Shown piece by piece: positions 1-5,860 of a DNA stretch of 22,863 nucleotides (position 1 is its first letter; every line of letters begins with the position of its first letter). Source of the DNA: JBGTBQ01 sp041749275 (GTDB lineage: Bacteria > Acidobacteriota > Blastocatellia > Pyrinomonadales > Pyrinomonadaceae); assembly GCA_041749275.1 (NCBI GenBank), contig JBGTBQ010000074.1:1-22863 (forward strand). The letters run 5' to 3'. A program made the position numbers and the translations under genes. The notes beneath the pieces were generated by a model, which searched no databases, was not told the origin of the DNA, and was given only the letters and a program-made list of their open reading frames with translations.

Positions 1-327
1 GAGCAGCAGGTCGCCGGCGGGGTATGCGCATCCGATCAACCGATCGAGGGCGGTGAGCGTCGTGTCGCCGGCGGTCGGTGCCATGAGGTACACCCACAGG
101 ATCACCCCGGCGCCGACGGCGACGATCAACCCGTCGCGGAAGACGACCGTGCCGCGCTCGATGGTTCCGCCGGAGCCGGTGACGATGCGCGCGTTGGTGA
201 TCGCATATATGTCCGTGCCCGTACTGCGTTGCGCCGATGCGCCGTGGCGCACGAGACCCGCGCCGGCGGTTACAGCGAACGCCGCCACGGCGACGGCGAC
301 GAAGAATCTTTTCACACTTTTTCGCAT
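1..327 (-). CDS. Partial, apparently chimeric protein: secreted amidohydrolase N-terminus joined to a membrane-protein segment
   Basis: The frame is open from an ATG at 325-327 to the window edge (109 codons), with an AGGAAG-like ribosome site about 13 nt upstream. Residues 1 to about 33 form a signal peptide (basic MRKSVKRFF, then an Ala/Val-rich core ending ASAQ). Residues about 40-72 (YAITNARIVTGSGG, then RGTVVFRDGLIVAVGAGV) are the opening strands of an imidazolonepropionase-like, metal-dependent amidohydrolase. After about residue 72 the family pattern is lost. The rest (ILWVYLMAPTAGD, then LDRLIGCAYPAGDLLL) instead resembles an internal hydrophobic stretch of multi-TM sensors found in front of GGDEF/EAL domains. 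Such a fusion is not known to me; a rearrangement or an assembly joint near the contig end is likely. The amidohydrolase half is fairly sure, the second half tentative. Confidence 0.5.
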   Translation of the reverse strand, partial: MRKSVKRFFVAVAVAAFAVTAGAGLVRHGASAQRSTGTDIYAITNARIVTGSGGTIERGTVVFRDGLIVAVGAGVILWVYLMAPTAGDTTLTALDRLIGCAYPAGDLLL

Positions 328-703
328 TTGCGTTGGTCTTCCTGCCGGAGAATCAACAAGTCACCGCGCTCATCGCCTCGGACAAAAGCGGAGGCCGGAA
401 AGGGCGCGTTCAATTTTTGGACGTTGAGAGCGAAGCGTGCCGCAAGCGACCGGGAAACGGCCCCGTCCGAATGGAGTCAGGTGCAAAAAAAATGAACGGG
501 GAAAAGTCTGTGGTCGAGCGCGACCCCTGCTTACGTGACAGGGGCGAGGAAAGTTTCAGCCGATAAACGAATCGCGGGAGGAGAGAAAGATTGATCCGTT
601 GATTCAAAAGAGGAGAAAATCCGCGCGCCGGCAAGAACCTTGGAGCGCGCGCTCCCGCCTTGAATCAATCCTTCTCTCCCTCCGCCCGCAATCTCCCTGA
701 TTC
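328..703. other. Gene-free stretch with hairpins downstream of the BON gene
   Basis: I see no convincing gene here. A short hairpin lies at 524-544 (CCCCTG and CAGGGG arms, 9-nt loop). A longer imperfect inverted repeat pairs about 575-595 with about 663-687 (purine-rich GGAGGGAGAGAA-type arm against its complement). It sits directly after the stop of the minus-strand BON gene, so it could end that transcript, but no T-tract follows it. A run of eight A (485-492) reads as T8 on the minus strand, too far from the hairpins to form a textbook terminator. A 74-codon minus frame at 410-634 has no family resemblance and no ribosome site, and I do not call it. Confidence 0.35.
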
Positions 704-1234
704 CTACTTCGTCGCGTTCATGTTCGTGGCGTTGGTGTTCGCGCCGGTGCCCATGGCCTTGACGGCAAGGTTATTCTTGACGCCTTTCTGCCCCTCGATA
801 CCCTTCGCGGCCTTCTCGGCGGCGGCCTTCTGAGCGGCGCTGCCCACGTCGCCGCGCAACGTGATGACGGCGTTGTCTACGTCAACGTTGATGGTCGAAT
901 CGCGCAGGTCGTCCACGGCGGCGAGCGCGGCGCGCGTCTTGAAGTGAATCCAGCCGTCTTCGAGGCCCTGACCGATGGTCGAGCCGGCGTTCTTGGCCTC
1001 AGCCTTGTAGTCGGCGGCATCCTTGTCATAGTCGGCGCGCGTGTTGTAGTTGCGGTTGTAGACGCCGCCGCTGGTGTTCGCCGCATTCATGTTGGCGGTG
1101 TTCGTGTTGGTGACAACGGCCACGTTGGAGTTGAGGCGAGCATTGACGTTGGTGTTCGCCGTCTCGCTACAACCGACCGAAAAAGCGGCGAGCGCCGTGC
1201 CCGCCACGAGAGTTGCAATCCTTGTTCTGTTCAT
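704..1234 (-). CDS. BON-domain lipoprotein, Asn/Thr-rich
   Basis: This is a 176-residue predicted envelope lipoprotein. The start is the ATG at 1232-1234, preceded by AGGAGA; an upstream in-frame ATG would add 27 residues that do not look like a signal peptide. Residues 1-22 are a lipoprotein signal with lipobox FSVGC (Cys22). Residues about 24-55 and 164-176 are low-complexity Asn/Thr/Ala runs (NTNTANMNAANT), probably flexible linkers. Residues about 92-160 are a BON domain: a helix over FKTRAALAAVDDL, the strands INVDVDNAVITLRGDV, a second helix and VKNNLAVKA. BON domains are thought to bind phospholipid or attach proteins to envelopes, as in OsmY. The exact role is unknown. It appears monocistronic. 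Confidence 0.85.
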   Translation of the reverse strand: MNRTRIATLVAGTALAAFSVGCSETANTNVNARLNSNVAVVTNTNTANMNAANTSGGVYNRNYNTRADYDKDAADYKAEAKNAGSTIGQGLEDGWIHFKTRAALAAVDDLRDSTINVDVDNAVITLRGDVGSAAQKAAAEKAAKGIEGQKGVKNNLAVKAMGTGANTNATNMNATK

Positions 1235-1404
1235 ACACTTTCTCCTGTGATTGTTTATGTCCATTGGACAAAGTTCCATCCCACCCGCACCCGGAAAGCG
1301 CCGCGTGAGACGCACGCAGTCCTTCCCGATAAAACTACCTGAAGCGTTTGGGTTTGAAACCGGCTTATATTAACGTCGCGCGGGCGTGAGGACAAGAGGA
1401 GAGG

Positions 1405-1488
1405 GCAGATATCAGAGGTTGGACGTTAAATGTCAGTGGAAGAAGCTTGCTCTATACTGACATCTAACGTCTAACCTCTGATATCTGC
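1405..1488. repeat. Long near-perfect inverted repeat (33-bp arms)
   Basis: Arms 1405-1437 and 1456-1488 are reverse complements with 2 mismatches in 33 bp, around an 18-nt loop (1438-1455). The arms run GCAGATATCAGAGGTT and so on to ATGTCAGT. The structure starts 3 nt after the stop of the YggX-like gene on the minus strand. It may terminate or stabilise that message, but it has no T-tract. Its length and simple composition also fit a dispersed palindromic repeat (REP/MITE-like). No second copy is in this window. Confidence 0.75.
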
Positions 1489-1491
1489 TTT

Positions 1492-1779
1492 TCACCACTT
1501 GACCGTGCCTTCCTTCGACGTGTCTATCTGCGCTGGTTGCTCCACGCCGCCGCCGAAGAAGAAGCCCTTCATGTTGTCGAAGAGGAAGTTCTGCGCGTCC
1601 TCGCTCATCAGGTCGAGGCCGTAGTGGTTGATAATCATGTTCTGCTTTTGCAGCCACTCGGCCCAGCACGGCTGGCAAATTTGCGCGCCGATCTGCTGCC
1701 CGGTCTCATTCGGGAAGGGCGCGTAGCCGAGCGCCGGCCTTTTGTTGCCGCACCGCGCGCATTTGATTTCGTCCGCCAT
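1492..1779 (-). CDS. yggX: YggX-like Fe(II)-trafficking family protein with zinc-finger N-terminus
   Basis: A 95-residue cytoplasmic protein. The start ATG at 1777-1779 has a strong AAGGAGAT ribosome site. Residues about 27-78 (GQQIGAQIC, WAEWLQKQNMIINHYGLDLM, FLFDNMKGFFFG) follow the YggX pattern, in which a conserved W..W..KQ..LIN helix precedes a second helix and a terminal F..F. YggX proteins protect iron-sulfur clusters and take part in Fe(II) handling. Unlike the E. coli protein, this one has two CxxC pairs (Cys7/Cys10 and Cys35/Cys38) that could form a zinc ribbon. The peroxiredoxin gene upstream on the same strand also fits oxidative-stress defence. Family assignment is likely; the biochemical role is inferred. 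Confidence 0.75.
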   Translation of the reverse strand: MADEIKCARCGNKRPALGYAPFPNETGQQIGAQICQPCWAEWLQKQNMIINHYGLDLMSEDAQNFLFDNMKGFFFGGGVEQPAQIDTSKEGTVKW

Positions 1780-1863
1780 CAGTTATCTCCTTAAAAGTAT
1801 CTCGTCGCGGGTTCGTTTGGGTTGGACAATAAAATATCACACCGGGGGCGTGCGCGCTCTTTC

Positions 1864-2343
1864 TCAGTTCACCTGACCCTGCGCGGCGCGGATGGCGGCG
1901 AGTACGTCGTCGTCCTTCGGGCGAAAGAGCGAGAGCGGCTGCACCTTGTGATGACGGATGACGCCCGCGCCGTCAACGACGACGACGGCGCGGGCCGTGC
2001 GACCGGGAATCCACGAAGCGGCGTTGAAAGCCTTTGACACCTTGCCCCCTTCGTCGGCCAAGAGGCGTAAGGGAAGCGAGTGGTGTTCGGCGAACTTGCG
2101 GTGCGACTCCACCGAGCCGGTCGAGATGCCGACCACCTCCGCGCCCGTCGCCTGATAGTCCTCCCAGCGGTCGCGCACCGAGCACAACTGCCGCGTGCAG
2201 ACGGGCGTCTCGTCCGCCGGGTAGAAGAGCAGCACGACCACCTTGCCGCGCTGCTCTCCGAGCCGCCAGTCCGTGCCGTCGCCGTCCTTCAGCGTGAAGT
2301 CAGGCGCGGTGCGTCCAATCTCTGCCTGAGTTGTCTGACTCAA
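1864..2343 (-). CDS. bcp: Peroxiredoxin, Bcp/AhpC-TSA type
   Basis: This thiol peroxidase of 159 residues reduces hydrogen peroxide and organic peroxides in the cytoplasm. I chose the TTG start at 2341-2343 because it has a GGAGG site 7 nt upstream and gives the normal N-terminus (IGRTAPDFTLKDGDG). A further upstream ATG would add 44 unrelated residues. The active site is YPADETPVCTRQLC: peroxidatic Cys49 with Cys54 five residues later as probable resolving cysteine, the spacing of Bcp enzymes. The following helix (SVRDRW), the strand AEVVGIS and the LRLLADEGGKVSKAFNA segment fit the thioredoxin-fold family. Its 5' end overlaps the small membrane-protein gene by 44 nt. Confidence 0.9.
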   Translation of the reverse strand: MSQTTQAEIGRTAPDFTLKDGDGTDWRLGEQRGKVVVLLFYPADETPVCTRQLCSVRDRWEDYQATGAEVVGISTGSVESHRKFAEHHSLPLRLLADEGGKVSKAFNAASWIPGRTARAVVVVDGAGVIRHHKVQPLSLFRPKDDDVLAAIRAAQGQVN

Positions 2344-2515
2344 AATTCCCCTCCAAGTTGATGGTCGTGAATGACCCTTTTTTTTCGGATAAACCTTTAT
2401 AAATGGCAAAGGCAAGGATGCCGATGACGAGGGCGGGCACGCCCAACAGAACGGACAGGATTGACAGCCAATCAACTAATCCCAAGTCTCCGGGGTGAAG
2501 TAGGGTAATAAACAT
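2300..2515 (-). CDS. Small single-pass membrane protein, unknown
   Basis: A 71-residue frame from an ATG at 2513-2515. Residues about 14-43 (DWLSILSVLLGVPALVIGIL, then AFAIYKGL) form one clear transmembrane helix. A basic stretch (YKGLSEKKG) and a polar tail (INLEGNFESDNSGRDW) follow. No ribosome site is obvious. It lies 22 nt after the radical SAM stop and overlaps the peroxiredoxin start by 44 nt, so coupled translation within one minus-strand unit is possible. I recognise no family. The hydrophobic segment argues that it is real; the long overlap argues for caution. Confidence 0.45.
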   Translation of the reverse strand: MFITLLHPGDLGLVDWLSILSVLLGVPALVIGILAFAIYKGLSEKKGSFTTINLEGNFESDNSGRDWTHRA

Positions 2516-2537
2516 GGTCGCGCCCAGTTGGTCCCAA

Positions 2538-3560
2538 TCACCGCTGAAAATCCCTGATGTCTTTAAACGGCGTCTCGCGGTCTCCGAAGTCAGGGCGGTA
2601 GTAGTGCGCCGCGCCGTCGTACTCCTGCATCCAGCCTTCTTCCATGCCGAGTTCGCCCAAGAGCGAGACGGAGCGGAGCCACTCGCCTTCGGTGATGCGG
2701 CGCGAGAGCAGCGTGTAGCGCTCGTCGGTGGCGGCCTTGTTGGTCGCGTAGTACTGCGCCATGAGCGAGACGGCGACACGCGGGCTTAAAGTATCACGAA
2801 TCCATTCGAGCGATTCACGAATCCCGGCGAGGTCGTTCGGCAACACGAGGAGACGGACGACGAGGCCGCGACGGAGCAGCCCCGCATCGTCGAAGACGAG
2901 TTCATCGCCGGTCTGCCGGTACATCTCGGAGAGAGCGCGGCGCGCGTGCTCGGTGTAGCCGGGCACCTTTGAATAAGTGTAGCCGTCCTGTGAATCTGCG
3001 TACTTCAAATCGGGCAGGTACACGTCAACCACACGGTCGAGCAGGCGCAACACTTCCACCGCGTCGTAGGCGTTCGTGTTGTAGACGATGGGAAGCCGCA
3101 AGCCTTGCTGTGCGGCGATGAGAATCGCGCGGGCCATCTGCGGCGCGAAGTGCGTTGGCGAGACGAAGTTGATGTTGTGGCAGCCGCGCGCTTGCAGCTC
3201 AAGCATCATCGCGGCCAAGCGTTCGTGCGTGACTTCGTTTTTGATCTGCTCTTTGTATGTCTGCGAAATCTGATAGTTCTGACAATAGACGCAACGCAGA
3301 TTGCAGTTGCCGAAGAAGATGTTGCCCGCGCCTCCCGTGCCCGTGAGCGCCGGCTCCTCGCCGAAGTGCGGCGTGTAGGAGGAGACGATGGGGAGCGCGC
3401 CGGAGAAGCAGCGCGCCAACTCGCTTTCAAGTCGGTTGTTGCCGCAGTCGAGCGGGCAGACCGTACAGCTAAGTAGAAGTTTTTCAAGGGCCTGCACCCT
3501 CTCTGCCAGCTCCCCGGATTTGTATAAAGATAAGTAGTGCGGTCGGTACTCTGCTGCCAT
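2538..3560 (-). CDS. Radical SAM protein, PflA/PflX-like
   Basis: A 340-residue radical SAM enzyme resembling pyruvate formate-lyase-activase-like proteins. I chose the ATG at 3558-3560 because GAGG sits 7 nt upstream; the ATG at 3570-3572 contains that GAGG. The [4Fe-4S] cluster motif CNLRCVYC (Cys86, Cys90, Cys93) is intact. The N-terminal Cys-rich segment SCTVCPLDCG (Cys32, 35, 39) is typical of this subgroup. Later landmarks are the strand HNINFVSPTHFAPQ, LPIVYNTNAYD and DVYLPDLKY of the partial TIM barrel. The substrate is unknown. Codons 31-84 lie in a 162-bp block repeated 18 kb away in a truncated copy, making this the full-length partner of that duplicated pair. Confidence 0.88.
   Translation of the reverse strand: MAAEYRPHYLSLYKSGELAERVQALEKLLLSCTVCPLDCGNNRLESELARCFSGALPIVSSYTPHFGEEPALTGTGGAGNIFFGNCNLRCVYCQNYQISQTYKEQIKNEVTHERLAAMMLELQARGCHNINFVSPTHFAPQMARAILIAAQQGLRLPIVYNTNAYDAVEVLRLLDRVVDVYLPDLKYADSQDGYTYSKVPGYTEHARRALSEMYRQTGDELVFDDAGLLRRGLVVRLLVLPNDLAGIRESLEWIRDTLSPRVAVSLMAQYYATNKAATDERYTLLSRRITEGEWLRSVSLLGELGMEEGWMQEYDGAAHYYRPDFGDRETPFKDIRDFQR
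3309..3470. repeat. Left copy of 162-bp direct repeat bracketing the CRISPR region
   Basis: This block, inside the radical SAM gene, is repeated in the same orientation at 21584-21745 with only three mismatches (159 of 162 bases). Similarity ends sharply on both sides: the N-terminal codons of the two copies are homologous but clearly diverged, and the other side is unrelated. The two blocks are 18,275 bp apart and enclose all cas genes. Confidence 0.95.
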
Positions 3561-3913
3561 AAGTAACCTCAATGCCTGTTTTGTCTGACCTTATTAACGA
3601 TCGTTTTTCTCCTTCAAGAGGGGCGGCGGAGTGCGTTCTCCCGATTACCCGGAATCCTCTATTTCCCCCAAAACCCGTCAAAAAGCCGTCAAGACCTTTG
3701 TACACGTTTCGGGCTTTTTCGAGCGTTGCTTCTTCTGACCGGCACTCCACTTCTTCGTGTGCGCTCCATATAGTTGCGCTGTCGTGGCGTCTCATATTAT
3801 CCAAGCAGAGTTTACTATAGCTTTCTCAGTGTGAGTAACAGAACTGATGACGCTCAAGAGCGCATGGAGGCGCGTAAATGATTGAAGCCTGTGCAAATAA
3901 AAGTTGCACGTAA

Positions 3914-4096
3914 TCAACCATTTGAGATGCGCCAACCAGCGTAGTCGAGATGATCTTTGATAAGCGCCAGCGGTTGGCCCGTGCGATAGTTAGCGAGAAA
4001 GCACCTCTGATACAGCCACACGCTCGCTAAGACATAAGCGCCATTTCGACCTGCGCCCTTGACCGGACACTCCTTCAAGCCCGCCGCATGATTGAC
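3914..4096 (-). pseudogene. Orphan C-terminal coding remnant, unknown family
   Basis: On the minus strand one frame is open from about 4096 to a TGA at 3914-3916 and reads like real protein. Its landmarks are CPVKGAGRNGAYV, LASVWLYQRCFLANYRTGQP and LALIKDHLDYAGWRISNG. There is no start codon or ribosome site at its 5' end, and further upstream it runs into the plus-strand YhcG remnant. It therefore looks like the surviving C-terminus of a broken gene. I cannot name the family. Confidence 0.35.
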
Positions 4097-4128
4097 AGCG
4101 CACTTGTCGCCGCCGGCTGGGATGTCGG

Positions 4129-4320
4129 CGCGAGTGGTACATCCGAAAAACCTTTGAACACGGCTGGAGCCGCAGCGTCCTGCTCATGCAAATCGAAAGC
4201 GGTCTCTATCGCAGACCGGGCAAGGCCGTCACCAACTTCGAGCGCACGCTCCCCGCCCCGCGGTCAGACCTCGCGCAGCAGCTTTTGAAAGACCCGTACA
4301 ACTTCGACTTCCTCACCTTA
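4129..4320 (+). pseudogene. Fragment of a YhcG/DUF1016 PDDEXK-nuclease family gene
   Basis: In one plus-strand frame about 64 codons read REWYIRKTFEHGWSRSVL, LMQIESGLYRRPGKAVTNFE, RTLPAPRSDLAQQLLKDPYN and FDFLTL. This is the conserved middle of DUF1016 (YhcG) proteins, just ahead of their PD-(D/E)XK nuclease domain. Both the N-terminus and the nuclease domain are missing; after FDFLTL the frame continues into unrelated sequence. Just upstream, in another frame (4073-4126), LLQARRMIDSALVAAGWDV resembles the N-terminal motif of type I restriction HsdR subunits; that match is short and uncertain. YhcG-type genes often lie beside type I restriction genes, which makes the pairing plausible. Confidence 0.75.
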
Positions 4321-4702
4321 TTCTATGGCCGAACAATTCGGACTCCACCAACTGCTCCGGAATCGCCCCGCAATTCACCGCGCCGAAAGTGCCGTCGCCG
4401 CGGCAACCGTTGAATCGGTTGAATCGGCTACAAAAAATGAGACGTTCGCCGCAACGTGTGGTAAAGTTCGCGCTCCAATATTTCAGCAGGCATCGCTAGT
4501 GAAGGCGCTACGCTACACAGTTCGCTTCTCCGGAACCGCTGGCCTGCCTCCACGATGCGCCAGTTGAAAGACTGCTCAGACCGAGCCACACCCCAATCCC
4601 CGTAGCCGGCAGCAACTTAGCCTTCGACGGGCCACCGAACACAGGGAAGAGTTACGCGGGAAACTGCCGGCAGGATCGATAAAGCTGGTCTCATTTCGCT
4701 TT

Positions 4703-4717
4703 TAACAGTACCTGTTA
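4703..4717. promoter_or_regulatory. Perfect palindrome upstream of cas6, candidate operator
   Basis: TAACAG-TAC-CTGTTA has perfect 6-bp arms and a 3-bp centre, 56 bp ahead of the cas6 ATG. Its right half contains TGTTAT (4713-4718), which could serve as a -10 element, so a dimeric repressor bound here could block the cas promoter. No regulator is encoded immediately upstream. The only HTH gene in the window is the Xre protein at 11946, whose own palindrome differs. Confidence 0.45.
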
Positions 4718-4773
4718 TTCCTCTCAGGCCGTTACACAAGGGACGACTCTCATAAGAATTGAGGGACTATCGG

Positions 4774-5805
4774 ATGCACCCTCGCGCATTCTCGTCGCTG
4801 CCTCTTTCGTGCTACCGCTTCAGCCTGCGCGCTCACGCGGCAAGTGAGCTGCCTGCCTTTCTCGGCTCGACCTTGCGTGGCGCTTTCGGCCACGCGCTGA
4901 AAGATGCCGTCTGCGTGATGGAACACCGCGACTGCGAGCGGTGTCTGGTGGCCGAGAGCTGCCTCTACCCTTATCTTTTCGAAACGCCCGTCCCGCCCGG
5001 CCTGCCGCTGCTCCGGGGCCAGCAACAAGCGCCCCGCCCGTTCGTCCTGTCCCCGCCGGTGGATAGCGAAAGCGAAAGAAGTCTCGCCACATCACCTGCG
5101 GGCGCAGCCCACACGACGAGCCGATGCCGGCATCTCGCCGCCGGCGACGAGTTGAGCATTGGCCTGCTCCTGATCGGTCGTGCGGTCGAGTCCCTCCCCT
5201 ACGTCGTCTACGCCTTGAGCAATCTGGCGCGGCGCGGCCTCGGCGCGGATCGCGCGCGCTTCGACCTGAATGAAGTAGCCGCACTCGACGAGCACGGAGC
5301 GGCGCGAGTGATCTACACGGGCCGCGCGGCGCGCATCGCCCCGCACGGCTTTGCGACCGGGAGTCTCGGCGACTTCGTCGGCGCGCGCTTGGAACAACTC
5401 CCCAGCCGGGACACGCTCAGACTGCGCTTCCTCACGCCGACGCGCATCCGCGTCGAAGGCGACCTGCAAACGGGGTTGAGCTTTCCGCTGCTGGTTCACA
5501 ACCTGCTGCGCCGCGTCTCGCTGCTCATGGCGGTGCACGGACGCGCGCCGCTCGAAGCGGACTATCGTGCGCTGATTGAGCGAGCTGATGCAGTCGAGAC
5601 GCGCGCGGCCCAACTGCGTTGGTGGGACTGGGAGCGCTATTCGAACCGGCAGCGGACGAAGATGAAGCTCGGCGGCTTCGCCGGCGAGGTCGAGTACGTG
5701 GGCGACGGCCTGCCGGAGTTTTTGCCGCTCGTCGCGGCGGGCGAAATTCTGCACGTCGGCGCGGGGACGAGCTTCGGGCTGGGCCGGTATCGGATTCTGT
5801 CTTGA
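4774..5805 (+). CDS. cas6: Cas6 pre-crRNA processing endoribonuclease
   Basis: 343 residues, first gene of the cas operon. Cas6 cuts the CRISPR precursor transcript within each repeat to release crRNAs. I chose the ATG at 4774 because GAGG lies 9 nt before it; a TTG at 4759 is in frame but has no site. The N-terminal half shows LPAFLGSTLRGAFGHALKDA followed by a cysteine cluster (Cys54, Cys57, Cys63 in CERCLVAESC, then YPYLFE), typical of large type III-associated Cas6 proteins (PF10040). The second RAMP ferredoxin-like domain ends in a glycine-rich loop (GAGTSFGLGRYRILS). Adjacent type III genes support the call. No CRISPR array is in the window, so the cognate repeat is unknown. Confidence 0.88.
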   Translation: MHPRAFSSLPLSCYRFSLRAHAASELPAFLGSTLRGAFGHALKDAVCVMEHRDCERCLVAESCLYPYLFETPVPPGLPLLRGQQQAPRPFVLSPPVDSESERSLATSPAGAAHTTSRCRHLAAGDELSIGLLLIGRAVESLPYVVYALSNLARRGLGADRARFDLNEVAALDEHGAARVIYTGRAARIAPHGFATGSLGDFVGARLEQLPSRDTLRLRFLTPTRIRVEGDLQTGLSFPLLVHNLLRRVSLLMAVHGRAPLEADYRALIERADAVETRAAQLRWWDWERYSNRQRTKMKLGGFAGEVEYVGDGLPEFLPLVAAGEILHVGAGTSFGLGRYRILS

Positions 5806-5823
5806 GCGGGAAATAGGAAAGAC

Positions 5824-5842
5824 ACGGCAAGGTTGCTGCCGT
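5824..5842 (+). promoter_or_regulatory. Small hairpin between cas6 and the CARF-HEPN gene
   Basis: ACGGCA (5824-5829) and TGCCGT (5837-5842) form a perfect 6-bp stem with a 7-nt loop in the 55-nt gap after cas6. The GGAGG ribosome site of the next gene follows at about 5851. It might protect or partition the message, but it lacks a T-tract and is not a terminator. Confidence 0.3.
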
Positions 5843-5860
5843 CCGAGTACGGAGGTCGAG

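Larger units (their letters stand above)
3561..4773. other. Decayed 1.2-kb stretch upstream of the cas operon
   Basis: No intact gene is visible. The stretch carries fragments in different frames and on both strands: an orphan minus-strand coding remnant (3914-4096), a possible HsdR-like scrap (4073-4126) and a clear YhcG/DUF1016 piece (4129-4320). From 4321 to 4690 no reading frame resembles a known family. A possible hairpin pairs GCCGGCAG near 4604 with CTGCCGGC near 4668. A palindrome at 4703-4717 precedes cas6. The mix looks like an eroded defence or integration hotspot edge. Confidence 0.6.

Noticed and set aside
410..634. 74-codon minus-strand frame in the gap after the BON gene
   Set aside because: No family resemblance, no ribosome site, and it overlaps the inverted repeat.
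944..1342. 132-codon Val/Gly-rich plus-strand frame opposite the BON gene
   Set aside because: It is the complement of the Asn/Thr-rich BON lipoprotein and has no independent support.
3484..3804. 106-codon minus-strand frame upstream of the radical SAM gene
   Set aside because: It overlaps the true radical SAM start in another frame and shows no motif; it looks like upstream non-coding sequence.
4325..4567. 80-codon plus-strand frame after the YhcG fragment
   Set aside because: It has no ribosome site and no recognisable motif, and lies in decayed DNA.
4440..4570. Minus-strand stretch reading like a DUF397 motif (W-x-S-G-S then NCVA)
   Set aside because: The match is only a dozen residues with stops close by and no surrounding gene; chance is the simpler explanation.
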